A stretch of DNA of 64,000 nucleotides, from contig NZ_QJJL01000001.1 of the NCBI RefSeq assembly GCF_003201935.1, forward strand, positions 744,001 through 808,000, given 5' to 3'. This document shows positions 1 through 8,809 of the stretch, piece by piece (the stretch's first letter is position 1; each line of letters begins with the position of its first letter). The DNA is from Loktanella sp. PT4BL. Its GTDB lineage: Bacteria > Pseudomonadota > Alphaproteobacteria > Rhodobacterales > Rhodobacteraceae. Below the pieces are notes generated by a model, which saw nothing but the letters and a program-made list of their open reading frames with translations, was not told the origin of the DNA and did not search any database. The position numbers and the translations under genes were made by a program.

Positions 1-1149
1 ATAGCGGACGTTCAGCAGATGCACGAGCGTATCCTCGTCCAGTGGCATCTTGCGCTTGCGTGCGACCATCGCAAAAATCTTGAGGAAGTCTTCCTGATTT
101 GGGCCGTCAATCTTGATCTTGTAGAAAATACGGCGGAGGGCCGCTTTATCGAAGATCGCGTTGGGGTGGAAGTTGGTCGAGAACACAACGAGCGTATCGA
201 AGGGCACTTCGAACTTTTCACCTGATTGCAGCGCAAGAATGTCCTTGTTTTCTTCCAGCGGAACAATCCAGCGGTTCACGAGCGTCTGCGGTGGTTCGGC
301 CTGACGGCCAAGGTCGTCCACGATAAAGATGCCGCCGGTTGATTTCAGCTGCAAAGGCGCCTGATAGGTCCGCGCGGTCGGGTTATAGACAAGGTCGAGC
401 ATCGACAGCGACAATTCACCACCGGTAATCACGGTGGGGCGTTCGCAACGCACATAGCGGGTGTCAAAGCGGCCAGACGTGCGGCGCAGGCTGTTGGGAT
501 CATCCACGTCGTCTTCAGCCGCGCTGTGGACGATCGGGTCATAAACGGTGATGACCTGACCGGAATATTCGATCGCGCGAGGCACATAGATTTTATCGCC
601 CAATGCGTCACGGATACCGTTCGAGATCGAGGACTTACCGTTACCGGGTGGCCCGTACATCAGGATCGAACGACCGGCACTGACTGCCGGACCGAGGTTG
701 GACAACAGGTCTTCCGGCAGAACAAGGTGCCCCATAGCCGTCTGCAACTGGTCGCGGGTCAACTGGATGTTGCGGATTGACTGGCGTTGGATCTGCTGGC
801 GATAGATATCAAGGGGCACAGGCATCGCGCCGTAGTACTCTGACTGGCCAAGCGCATCGAGTGCGCGCGCACGGCCTGCGTCGGTCAGTTGATAGCCCAT
901 TTCGTTGCCGCTATTGGCGTTCAGTGTACCAGTCGCTTCCAGCAGCAACTGGCCCCGTGCCATGTCAACCAGTTCCTGCGTAACAGGAATCGGCAGGCAA
1001 ATGGCGCGGCTGATCGTCGATACCAGATCGAGGTTCATGCGGAACATCGTCTTGATCAAGATGTCGCGCATCATGGCCATTGGCAAAAGCATGGCTTCGA
1101 GGCTGCGCGGCGCCGGAGGCGCCATTACACCGTTTGTTTGCACATTCAT
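1..1149 (-). CDS. AAA+ ATPase of the Tad locus, C-terminus missing
   Basis: A P-loop ATPase, 383 residues visible; the 3' end lies beyond the left edge. Walker A is GPPGNGKS at residues 166-173 (Lys172), and Walker B is the IFIVDD stretch at about 274-279. About 160 N-terminal residues precede the ATPase core. The core resembles the MoxR/CbbQ-like group of AAA+ proteins, which remodel protein partners using ATP. It follows the prepilin peptidase by 124 bp on the same strand, so I infer a role linked to pilus assembly, but no partner can be read from the sequence. The start is the ATG at 1149, just before the N-terminal MNVQTNG. Family placement is confident; function is not. Confidence 0.8.
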   Translation of the reverse strand, partial: MNVQTNGVMAPPAPRSLEAMLLPMAMMRDILIKTMFRMNLDLVSTISRAICLPIPVTQELVDMARGQLLLEATGTLNANSGNEMGYQLTDAGRARALDALGQSEYYGAMPVPLDIYRQQIQRQSIRNIQLTRDQLQTAMGHLVLPEDLLSNLGPAVSAGRSILMYGPPGNGKSSISNGIRDALGDKIYVPRAIEYSGQVITVYDPIVHSAAEDDVDDPNSLRRTSGRFDTRYVRCERPTVITGGELSLSMLDLVYNPTARTYQAPLQLKSTGGIFIVDDLGRQAEPPQTLVNRWIVPLEENKDILALQSGEKFEVPFDTLVVFSTNFHPNAIFDKAALRRIFYKIKIDGPNQEDFLKIFAMVARKRKMPLDEDTLVHLLNVRY

Positions 1150-1273
1150 GTCAGGTCCCGCCCATCAAAATCACATCCTGGCCGCAGACTCAGCGGCAGT
1201 TGCCGTCGAGTGTAGTGGAAACTATGGCAAAATAGTGGATAAACATGTGCCTGTCCAAGGCATTGACCGAGTT

Positions 1274-1759
1274 TCAGAGATAAACTGCGGCGAGCACAAG
1301 ATATAGTACAAGCGTCATGCTTAACGGGAAGCCCTTCGGGAAATACCGACCGGCATTCCAGCTCTTCCACCCAGCCACAGGCCGTTTGAGCGGTGTCAGG
1401 CGAAACAATGTGTGCACGACCAATGCCCCCAGGAGGCTGGCTGCGAAAACACGTAAGATCACGTCGATATCGGACATGACAAAGAAGGGGGCCATTGCTG
1501 CGATCAGTTTGGCGTCCCCGCCGCCCATAACACGCAAGGCCCAAAGCGCCATACAGACCACCAGTGCGACTGGAAAGTGTAGCCATTGCCACAGATACAT
1601 TTCCCATCCAAAGGCAAAAGGCCCGAGCACCGCGTAGACGACAAGCATGACAGCCACCGTTCTATTGGTGATCTTCATGTCACGCATGTCGTTCCATGAA
1701 ATGAACAATGCCAGCGGAATGACGGCCGGAAGGAACCAGTAGGCGGCGTAGGCAGTCAT
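1274..1759 (-). CDS. cpaA: Prepilin peptidase, A24 family (CpaA/TadV)
   Basis: A 161-residue polytopic membrane protein with several hydrophobic segments. It carries the two aspartates expected for A24 aspartic prepilin peptidases: Asp24 in the first cytoplasmic loop (WNDMRDMK) and Asp82 in the GGGD motif. The family cleaves the leader of Flp-type pilins on the cytoplasmic face of the inner membrane. The length fits the short CpaA/TadV type, which lacks the N-methylation domain of PilD. It lies 12 bp downstream of the TPR lipoprotein gene in the Tad gene run. The likely substrates are the two Flp pilins encoded near 12 kb. Confidence 0.9.
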   Translation of the reverse strand: MTAYAAYWFLPAVIPLALFISWNDMRDMKITNRTVAVMLVVYAVLGPFAFGWEMYLWQWLHFPVALVVCMALWALRVMGGGDAKLIAAMAPFFVMSDIDVILRVFAASLLGALVVHTLFRLTPLKRPVAGWKSWNAGRYFPKGFPLSMTLVLYLVLAAVYL

Positions 1760-1771
1760 TCCTGATTGTGC

Positions 1772-2626
1772 CTAGTTGCCAGTATTGTTTTCAAGAGCTT
1801 CCAGTGCGCGGACAGCTTCCTCGAAATATTGGGGATGCGTATTGATCGCGTCATTCAACAGCGATTTGCCGATTGTGATGTCGTTTTGCTTGATCGCGGC
1901 AAGTGCCATTGTGTGCATCAACTGGGCGCGCTCGATCTGGGTCATCGGAATGACAGGGATCGCGTAGTTCCGCTGTGCACCACGGGCCAACACGAGGTTG
2001 TTCTTGGCGGTGAACATATTGCTGTTGAAACGCAATGCATCACCAAAAAGACGCTCGGCGGCGGCATAATCGCCCCGTGTCAGCTTGGAGAAACCCCAGT
2101 TGTTGTAAACTGTCGCAGGGCGTGTCGTTAGCCCCACTGCTGTCTCATAAAAACTGTCTGCCTTCTCCCATTGCTGGCGGCTATCTGCGACCATTGCCTC
2201 AAGCCGGTAACGCTGGAATGTCTCATAAGTCGGGGGCACGGTATTGAGCGTCGCCGCCGCTTCGTCCCACTGATTTGCACGGATGAATGCATCGGCCAGT
2301 TCAACGCGGTCGGTGTTCGTCGCATCTTCGTTTGCGACAACAGCCTGCCATGCTGTGATGGCCTCTGTCGGTCGCTTGGCGCGGATCAGTGACTTTGCCA
2401 AGCCGCGCTGCAGGTCGATCCGCCCGGGGTCATTGGCGTTGGCGTTGGCAAAATAGCGCACGGCCTCATCGGGGTCACCGACTGTCAGCATTACATCGTT
2501 GAGGTTGGTTTCGTCGACAACGTTAATATCTTGCATGGCACGCTCGACTTGTGCCTCGCCGGATTGATCACAAGCGGACAACCCGACGGTTGCCGCAAAA
2601 AGCGTCAGTATAATTGGGTGGCGCAT
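1772..2626 (-). CDS. TPR lipoprotein of the Tad locus (TadD-like)
   Basis: A 284-residue protein. Its N-terminus is a lipoprotein signal ending in the lipobox LSAC, with Cys19 as the expected lipidated residue. The rest is alpha-helical with tetratricopeptide-like units (for example VYNNWGFSKLTRGDYAAAERLFGDAL at about 170-195, a classic TPR helix pair). TadD-type TPR lipoproteins help pilotage or assembly of the Tad secretion machine. Two such genes lie in tandem here, this one and the one at 2654-3217, so which is the strict TadD orthologue is uncertain. It is 27 bp downstream of the other TPR gene. Confidence 0.8.
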   Translation of the reverse strand: MRHPIILTLFAATVGLSACDQSGEAQVERAMQDINVVDETNLNDVMLTVGDPDEAVRYFANANANDPGRIDLQRGLAKSLIRAKRPTEAITAWQAVVANEDATNTDRVELADAFIRANQWDEAAATLNTVPPTYETFQRYRLEAMVADSRQQWEKADSFYETAVGLTTRPATVYNNWGFSKLTRGDYAAAERLFGDALRFNSNMFTAKNNLVLARGAQRNYAIPVIPMTQIERAQLMHTMALAAIKQNDITIGKSLLNDAINTHPQYFEEAVRALEALENNTGN

Positions 2627-2653
2627 TTTTCTGCGTCCTCTTGCTGCTCTTGC

Positions 2654-3217
2654 CTATAGTGGTTCCGACATCAATACAAAATCACCTGCACCGCGCCGGA
2701 TCAGATTAAAGTTCTGATATTCTTGTTCCTCAGTATTGATCGGATTTTCCAATTTTGCGAGTGCTAAGCGCAAATTGTCGCGGATTTCGTCCGAATTTCC
2801 GTTATCCGCGGCAAATGCGCGACGGAAAACCTCGCTTGCCTCACTGACATTCCCCCTTTCCATCAAGATGACGCCAAGATTGTTCCAGGCGGGGGGGAAT
2901 GTCGGATCTTCTTCAACAGCACGGCGCAACCATCGTTCGGCCTGTCCCAAGCGCCCCAGATTAAGGTTGGCCGAACCGATGGCGGACATCGTATCGACAT
3001 TGAGACCCTGCTGTGCGGCGGCGCGGTTATAGGCTTTGAGGGCCAATTCATATTCACCTGCCGCCATCAGGCGGTGGCCAACGATCAGGCCGTCTGCACT
3101 TTCACCACGGGCCACACCGGGCGCAAATACGCCATCCGGAGAACGATTAAGGCCGCCTGTCGCGCAGGCGGCCAAAGATAGCATGACGAGGCCAATACCA
3201 AGCGGCCGTAGCTTCAT
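2654..3217 (-). CDS. tadD: TPR lipoprotein, TadD
   Basis: A 187-residue lipoprotein with lipobox LAAC (Cys18) followed by TPR units, including one with AWNNLGVILMERGNVSEAS. Directly downstream of tadC with a 6-bp gap, the usual position of tadD, so I assign that name here rather than to the longer TPR gene that follows. TadD proteins are thought to act at the periplasmic or outer-membrane face as assembly or pilotin-like factors for the Tad secretin and pilus. The pair of TPR lipoproteins may be a duplication that has diverged in length. Confidence 0.8.
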   Translation of the reverse strand: MKLRPLGIGLVMLSLAACATGGLNRSPDGVFAPGVARGESADGLIVGHRLMAAGEYELALKAYNRAAAQQGLNVDTMSAIGSANLNLGRLGQAERWLRRAVEEDPTFPPAWNNLGVILMERGNVSEASEVFRRAFAADNGNSDEIRDNLRLALAKLENPINTEEQEYQNFNLIRRGAGDFVLMSEPL

Positions 3218-3223
3218 GGCGGG

Positions 3224-4195
3224 CTAGCCTCCCAGGTTTACGGCGATCGCATAGATTGACGGGCCAATCAGCATTGCCATCAGTGGCGGCACGGTCAGCA
3301 TCATGGTTGCCAAGGTCATTTTCGTTGGCAGCTTGTTCGCTTTCTCCTCAGCGCGCATCACGCGTTTGTCGCGCATCTCTGCGGAATAGACCCGCAGCGC
3401 GTCAGCGATGGAGGTACCAAATTGCGAGGATTGCACGAGCACAGTGACAAAGCTGGCAATATCCGGAACACCACAGCGATCGGACATGTCCTTGAGAACA
3501 GTGTTCTTGTCCTTACCGGCTTTGGATTCTTGGCTTACGATCTCGAACTCATCAGCGAGATCAGGAAAGCCGGACTTCAGTTCGCGTGCAACGCGGATGA
3601 TGGACTGGTCCAAGGATTGGCCTGCTTCAACGCAGACGAGCATCATGTCAAGACTGTCAGGGAAAGCGTTCGTGATTGCCTCCTGACGCATTTGTTGGCG
3701 ACGTGTCACCCAGTATTTTGGCAAGACGTAACCAAAACCGCCTGGGATCAAGATCCACATCGCAAGTTGCTGTGTCGTGGCCTCGACACCTGTTGTCATC
3801 TGGAAGAGCGTATAGGCGCCACCGCACAGAAGGCCAAAGATACCCAAGGCGAATTGCAGAAAGTTGTAAATCCGCACCGAGTTTTTACTGCGATAACCGG
3901 CCTGCAGCAACTTCAGCTTAACTGCGGAGTATTCATCAGCGTTCTGCGGCTCGAGGAAGTTGGCATATTTCTCGAGTTTGTCTTTACCAGAGGCCGAGCG
4001 TAACTGCTTGCCCTTACCCTTTTTCCCAGCTTCGGGTGACGTACTTGCCGCCTTGATCCGGTCAAGCGGGTCAACTTCGCGCTTCAGCAAGACGGGCAGT
4101 GTCACCAGAATAAGAAACACGCCCAGCAAGCCGACAATCATCAATGGACCATATGGCCCCAGCATGTCGGTGATCAGTGTTTGGATATCTTCCAT
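3224..4195 (-). CDS. tadC: Tad pilus inner-membrane platform protein TadC (T2SSF family)
   Basis: A 323-residue membrane protein with an N-terminal transmembrane helix (about 18-36), two central helices (about 108-160) and a C-terminal helix. The cytoplasmic T2SSF domain lies between (about 175-295), including the AFPDSLDMMLVCVEAGQSLDQS stretch typical of TadC. With TadB it forms the inner-membrane platform on which the TadA ATPase acts. The gap to the upstream tadB is 10 bp, so the two are in one operon. Length is normal for the family. Confidence 0.9.
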   Translation of the reverse strand: MEDIQTLITDMLGPYGPLMIVGLLGVFLILVTLPVLLKREVDPLDRIKAASTSPEAGKKGKGKQLRSASGKDKLEKYANFLEPQNADEYSAVKLKLLQAGYRSKNSVRIYNFLQFALGIFGLLCGGAYTLFQMTTGVEATTQQLAMWILIPGGFGYVLPKYWVTRRQQMRQEAITNAFPDSLDMMLVCVEAGQSLDQSIIRVARELKSGFPDLADEFEIVSQESKAGKDKNTVLKDMSDRCGVPDIASFVTVLVQSSQFGTSIADALRVYSAEMRDKRVMRAEEKANKLPTKMTLATMMLTVPPLMAMLIGPSIYAIAVNLGG

Positions 4196-4205
4196 CTGCA
4201 GCCCC

Positions 4206-5171
4206 TTAGACCTTAATGTTGACCAAGGCCCGCATCACAATGAGGTTCACCACGAGGAATGCAACCACTATCAGAACAGCGGGAATGAAAAGCGGACTTG
4301 TCATGACTTCATCATAATAGTCGGGTTTGACAAGATTGATACCGAGCAGTGCCACAACCGGAAAAGCGGAAAGCAAATTACCAGACCATTTCGCCTCAGC
4401 AGTGATCGCAGCAACGCGGCGGAAAAGACGGAAGCGTGCCCGGATCACCTTGGCCAGACCATCCAAAATCTCGGCAAGGTTACCGCCGGACGTCTGCTGG
4501 ATTGTTACAGCAACCGCAAGAAAGCGCATGTCCTGATTGTCGAGCCGTTCTGCCATTGCCTTGAGCGTTTCGCCCATATCACGACCATATGCGGCCTCGT
4601 CTGAAATCATGCCCATTTCAGTGCCCAGGGGGTCTGGTACTTCGCGTGCAACGATTGCGACGGCGGATGAGAACGGGTGCCCCACACGCAGCGAACGCAC
4701 CATCAGTTCCACAGCTTCCGGCAGCTGCTCTGCAAGCATGTTCATACGCTTGTTAGCCTTGCTGTTCACCCATACGTACACGCTACCGATCCCCATCAGG
4801 ACCGCAACCAGTGCACGGATCGGGACGCCAACGTCTGTCATGACAGTTAAAAGGGCAAAGGAAACGCCGCTCAGCACAACCATCATCAGCATCAACTGAA
4901 CCGGTGTGAATGCGATATTGGCTTTTTGTGCGCGATCAGCCAGCAAAGAGTATACGGGAATACTCTGCGACTTCATGTGCTGAGTCATTTCCTTGCGGAG
5001 TTGATCCAGAACCTGTTCGCGGCTTCCACCTTTGTCGAGCATATCCAGACGACGGTTGACCTTGCCGTCCATACTTATCGACTTGCCAAAAATGACAAGG
5101 TAGGCACCCTGAACAAGCGCCAGAACGGCGACAAAAATCAGAACATAGATAAGTGGTTCGACTGAAATCAT
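4206..5171 (-). CDS. tadB: Tad pilus inner-membrane platform protein TadB (T2SSF family)
   Basis: A 321-residue paralogue of TadC. It has an N-terminal helix (about 7-28), two helices near 90-135, the T2SSF domain with QLPEAVELMVRSLRVGHPFSSA, and a C-terminal helix. It pairs with TadC as the membrane platform for Flp pilin polymerisation. The gene starts 5 bp after the stop of the TadA ATPase gene, so translation is probably coupled. Nothing is missing relative to the usual length. Confidence 0.9.
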   Translation of the reverse strand: MISVEPLIYVLIFVAVLALVQGAYLVIFGKSISMDGKVNRRLDMLDKGGSREQVLDQLRKEMTQHMKSQSIPVYSLLADRAQKANIAFTPVQLMLMMVVLSGVSFALLTVMTDVGVPIRALVAVLMGIGSVYVWVNSKANKRMNMLAEQLPEAVELMVRSLRVGHPFSSAVAIVAREVPDPLGTEMGMISDEAAYGRDMGETLKAMAERLDNQDMRFLAVAVTIQQTSGGNLAEILDGLAKVIRARFRLFRRVAAITAEAKWSGNLLSAFPVVALLGINLVKPDYYDEVMTSPLFIPAVLIVVAFLVVNLIVMRALVNIKV

Positions 5172-5176
5172 GTCGT

Positions 5177-6637
5177 TTACTCCGCGACCATCGGTTCAAA
5201 GATGGCAGGTGGAAGATCATAACCCCAAAGCTTGAAGCGCTCGGAGAAGTGGCTGCGGACACCGGTCGCTGTGAAGTGACCGATAATTTTGTTGTCTGGT
5301 GTCAGACCAACGCGCTGATACCGGAAGATTTCCTGCATCGAGATAACATCGCCTTCCATACCGGTGATTTCGGTGATGGACGTCATCCGCCGTGAACCAT
5401 CCTGCAAGCGGGATGCCTGCACGATCAAGTTCACAGCCGAAGAAATCTGGCTGCGCATCGCTTTGATCGGCATCTCGATACCGGCCATCGCGATCATGTT
5501 TTCCAGACGCGATACACCATCGCGCGCGCTGTTGGCGTGGATCGTGGTCATGGATCCGTCGTGGCCGGTGTTCATGGCCTGCAACATGTCGATAACTTCT
5601 TCACCACGCGTCTCACCTACGATGATGCGGTCAGGACGCATCCGCAGGGCGTTTTTGAGACAGTCACGCTGGGAAACGCCGCCTTTTCCTTCAACGTTCG
5701 GTGGGCGGCTTTCCATCCGGCCAACGTGGGTCTGTTGCAGCTGAAGTTCCGCTGTATCCTCGATTGTCAGGATGCGTTCGGCGTCGTCGATAAAGCCGGA
5801 AAGCGCGTTCAGCGTTGTGGTTTTACCCGAACCTGTACCACCGGAAACGATAATATTGAGGCGGGTGGACACCGCGGCCTGAAGGTAGGCTGCCATCTCC
5901 TCGGTAAAAGCGCCGAATTTGACAAGCTCTTCGATGCCAAGCTTGTCTTTCTTGAACTTACGAATGGAAACAAGCGATCCGTCCACTGCAATAGGTGGAA
6001 CCATCGCGTTGAAACGCGAACCGTCGGCGAGACGGGCGTCAACATATGGGTTGGATTCATCGACGCGCCGGCCAACAGCAGACACGATCTTGTCGATAAT
6101 CCGCAACAGGTGTCGTTCGTCCTTGAAGGTAATGTCCGTTAGTTCCAGACGTCCGTCACGTTCCACAAAGATCTGTTGCGGGCCGTTGACCAGAATATCG
6201 TTCACCGTCTCGTCTTTGAGCAGCGTTTCCAGCGGACCAAGGCCGGTCACCTCGAAGAAGAGATCCTGGCTCAAGGTCTGGCGCTCTTCGCGGTTCAGGA
6301 CGATCCCCATATCCTCGAGGGTCTCGTTGGCGATCGCGTTGATTTCTGTGCGCAACTCCTGCTCGGAGGCAGTTTCAAGCGCGGCAAGGTTCAGGTTGTC
6401 CAGCAGGGCCTTGTGAAGCTCCAGTTTGATTTCACCCAAACGCTCCTTTCGGCGTTTTTCCTTGTCCATTGGTGCCACTTCACCCGGACGCCGTGCCTGG
6501 GTCGTCTTGTGAAGGGGCTTACGTCCGTCATCGGCCTTCGCTACAGGCACAGCTGCAACGTCAACTTTGGAAGGGGCGGTCGGTGTGACCGTGGCAGCAT
6601 CTTTTGGTAGGGTTGGCTTTTTATATTTTGAAAACAT
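5177..6637 (-). CDS. cpaF: Tad pilus assembly ATPase CpaF/TadA
   Basis: A secretion ATPase of the VirB11/GspE superfamily, 486 residues, energising Flp pilus assembly from the cytoplasm. Walker A GGTGSGKT lies at about 266-273. The Asp/His boxes follow ([10 protein letters not shown], then [13 protein letters not shown]), as in CpaF proteins. The N-terminal 60 residues are Lys/Ala/Pro-rich and probably flexible. I choose the ATG at 6637, because GAGAGG sits at Shine-Dalgarno distance from it. A TTG at 6652 would overlap the cpaE stop and add only MRGNA. The neighbours cpaE upstream and tadB downstream make this an operon. Confidence 0.93.
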   Translation of the reverse strand: MFSKYKKPTLPKDAATVTPTAPSKVDVAAVPVAKADDGRKPLHKTTQARRPGEVAPMDKEKRRKERLGEIKLELHKALLDNLNLAALETASEQELRTEINAIANETLEDMGIVLNREERQTLSQDLFFEVTGLGPLETLLKDETVNDILVNGPQQIFVERDGRLELTDITFKDERHLLRIIDKIVSAVGRRVDESNPYVDARLADGSRFNAMVPPIAVDGSLVSIRKFKKDKLGIEELVKFGAFTEEMAAYLQAAVSTRLNIIVSGGTGSGKTTTLNALSGFIDDAERILTIEDTAELQLQQTHVGRMESRPPNVEGKGGVSQRDCLKNALRMRPDRIIVGETRGEEVIDMLQAMNTGHDGSMTTIHANSARDGVSRLENMIAMAGIEMPIKAMRSQISSAVNLIVQASRLQDGSRRMTSITEITGMEGDVISMQEIFRYQRVGLTPDNKIIGHFTATGVRSHFSERFKLWGYDLPPAIFEPMVAE

Positions 6638-6648
6638 AGCGTTACCTC

Positions 6649-7893
6649 TCAAGCATTCGCTTCGGCTGTATCTGCTTGGTTGACATCATGGATCGATTTC
6701 GCGAGCTTCATAATCTCTTTGCGCAGGGCATTCTTTGGGACGGTTTCTGCCATCGGCGCGCCGTGGTCTGCCGCTTGCATGACCGGTTTGCCGCCATCAG
6801 GCAGTTGGACCTCGATAGAAATGCCAAGATTGTCGGAAAGGCGCTTCACGCGGCTTTTACCGTTCATATCGGCAAATCCGGGCGCGCGGTTCAGCAAAAA
6901 TCGGATCTTTTCGAACGGCAAATCTTCAGACTGCAACGCACGCTTGAGACGTAGCGTATTTTGCGCCGAACGCATGTCAAGCTCAATCATCGCGAAATAC
7001 ACATGAGCCAATTCGAGAACGGTCTGGGACCATTCAACCATCGTCGAAGGCATATCAATGATGACATAGTCGAAGTTGCTGGCGGCCATCTGGATCACGC
7101 GTTTGATGTCGTCCGGCGTGATCATGTCGAGCGGAATCATGTCCATCGGCGCTGTCAGTACATGCAGCTTATCGCCATAGGTCAGCGTGGCCTGCATGAA
7201 GGTTTCCGCATCCATTGTTGCTGTGTCGGTCAGCAGTTCAAGGACAGTTTCGCGACGGGGCAGGTCAAGATATGTGGAAGCAGAGCCGAACTGAAAGTCG
7301 AGGTCGAGAAGGCAGACTTTTGGCGGGTCCTTCTTGTCAATGTTCGACAGTTCCCAGGCGAGATTTACAGCCAGCATAGTGGCACCGGTCCCGCCTGCGA
7401 GACCATGGATGGGGATGATAACCCCCGATCGGTCACCACTTACCTGGAACCCTTTTTCACCGCTTTGCGGTGCGGGTGTTTCCTGCTTGGTCAGTACACG
7501 TTCGATTGCGCGCGCCAATTCATTTTCAGGAAGAGGGTAGGGGACAAATTCGTCACCGCCTTCGCGCAAAAGCTGGTGCAGCGCGGTCGGGCTGACATCT
7601 TCTGCGATAAGGATCACTTTGACAGATGCGGCTTTAGCGGATGCTATGACCTCGGAGATGGTTGAAAGGTTGTCTTCGTCCTCGGCATCCATCGCGAGTG
7701 TGACAAACTGAAGACCGCGTGCCTCCGGCTGGCCTAGAAATGCGATGGCATCCTCAAAACTGAGGTCACCCCATGCATCGCCCAATGCCGCTTCCATATC
7801 TTCGATCAGGAGATCAAAATTCTGCACGTCACGACTGATCGTGCACGCCACGATTTGTGGCGGATCACTCTGGACAACCGGGCTTGTACTCAT
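6649..7893 (-). CDS. cpaE: Tad pilus localisation ATPase CpaE/TadZ
   Basis: A 414-residue protein with an N-terminal receiver-like domain (about 12-135) and a C-terminal MinD/ParA-type domain. The P-loop region reads GLAGGTGATM at 164-173: the signature lysines of ParA/MinD are absent, as in several CpaE/TadZ proteins. The aspartates of the following LLDLDFQ segment (about 195-201) are present. The family recruits the pilus machine to a cell pole, and TadZ members need not hydrolyse ATP. The gene is followed by cpaF with at most 11 bp between them and is preceded by a 256-bp gap that probably holds a promoter or RNA processing site. Confidence 0.88.
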   Translation of the reverse strand: MSTSPVVQSDPPQIVACTISRDVQNFDLLIEDMEAALGDAWGDLSFEDAIAFLGQPEARGLQFVTLAMDAEDEDNLSTISEVIASAKAASVKVILIAEDVSPTALHQLLREGGDEFVPYPLPENELARAIERVLTKQETPAPQSGEKGFQVSGDRSGVIIPIHGLAGGTGATMLAVNLAWELSNIDKKDPPKVCLLDLDFQFGSASTYLDLPRRETVLELLTDTATMDAETFMQATLTYGDKLHVLTAPMDMIPLDMITPDDIKRVIQMAASNFDYVIIDMPSTMVEWSQTVLELAHVYFAMIELDMRSAQNTLRLKRALQSEDLPFEKIRFLLNRAPGFADMNGKSRVKRLSDNLGISIEVQLPDGGKPVMQAADHGAPMAETVPKNALRKEIMKLAKSIHDVNQADTAEANA

Positions 7894-8098
7894 CTTCTTG
7901 ATGTCCCCATCACTTTAATTTCACTCAAAATCACCAGCCAGTAGTAAGACTCACCTACCATACCGGCCAGGTTTGCCTAAACCATGGCTATAAAACCAAC
8001 TTCTGGTCCAATCATTACTGGGAAATTTGTCGATAATAGGACCAAATCAGCTCGACTGTGCAGATATTTGCGACGATTTGCAATTCTTTGGTCAAATG

Positions 8099-8149
8099 TT
8101 GACGCCGGATCAAGAATCCGGCGTCAACGAAGCGCGAAAGCGCATATTT
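8099..8149 (-). terminator. Double hairpin after the OmpA-like gene
   Basis: Just past the stop of the OmpA-like gene (minus strand) lie two hairpins. The first is GCGC-GAAA-GCGC at about 8132-8143, with a stable tetraloop. The second has perfect 12-bp arms, TTGACGCCGGAT (8099-8110) and ATCCGGCGTCAA (8116-8127), with a 5-base loop. On the minus strand no long U-run follows, so it may be a Rho-linked terminator or a 3'-end stabiliser. Read on the plus strand, the second-placed hairpin is followed by ATATTTTT, which also resembles a terminator. Confidence 0.6.
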
Positions 8150-8794
8150 TTAGAGGCCGTCTGTCGCAGTCTCGGTTGCCGGAACAGCACTTGCAACATA
8201 TTCGCGGAAAATAACGGCAGCGTATTTGCCGTTCAGAAGCATTGGATCGTTTTCAACGAATCCTGTCACCTCTGTGACCGTGCGACGGTTACGACGCTCG
8301 CGGCCCTCGGTCACAACAAGCGGCTGTGTTTCACCGAAGGATACGACGGCTTCCAGCCGACTGCGGTCAATCCCTTGCGTCGCCAGGAACGACACGACGG
8401 TTTGTGCGCGGCGCAAGCCAAGCGAGCGGTTATAGCTCTGGCTGCCAACAAGGTCAGTGTGGCCGTAGACTTTGAAGCGGACCTCAGGGAACTGGCGGAT
8501 CCAGTCTGCCTGTCTCATCAGTGTTGCACGCGCATCGGCGTCCAGAACTGTCGAGTTGAAGGCAAAGTTTACCGTTGTGTTCACATCGGCTGCAAAACGA
8601 CGCGCAAGATTGATCGTGTAATCCTGTGCACCTGTCTGAACCAGACGGTTGTTCATTGTGGCTTCGCCAAAATCACCAGAGTCGATCGTTGACCCTGCCT
8701 CAGTAAAGAACGAAGCAGCTGCGATTTGCCTGTCAGCGGAAGAGCAGGCGCCCAGTGTTGCGGCCGCGATGGCTGCTGTAATCATATATTTCAT
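8150..8794 (-). CDS. OmpA-family lipoprotein of the Tad locus
   Basis: A 214-residue lipoprotein with lipobox LGAC (Cys17). The C-terminal half is an OmpA-like peptidoglycan-binding domain, including VNFAFNSTVLDADARATL and YGHTDLVGSQSYNRSLGLRRAQ. It sits directly after the secretin gene, the slot where other Tad loci encode RcpB or another outer-membrane helper. I infer that it anchors the secretin to the cell wall. The ATG at 8794 has GGAG 10 bases upstream. A TTG at 8809 would add five residues and abut the cpaC stop, and is less likely. Confidence 0.85.
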   Translation of the reverse strand: MKYMITAAIAAATLGACSSADRQIAAASFFTEAGSTIDSGDFGEATMNNRLVQTGAQDYTINLARRFAADVNTTVNFAFNSTVLDADARATLMRQADWIRQFPEVRFKVYGHTDLVGSQSYNRSLGLRRAQTVVSFLATQGIDRSRLEAVVSFGETQPLVVTEGRERRNRRTVTEVTGFVENDPMLLNGKYAAVIFREYVASAVPATETATDGL

Positions 8795-8809
8795 CGACTT
8801 ACGCTCCAA

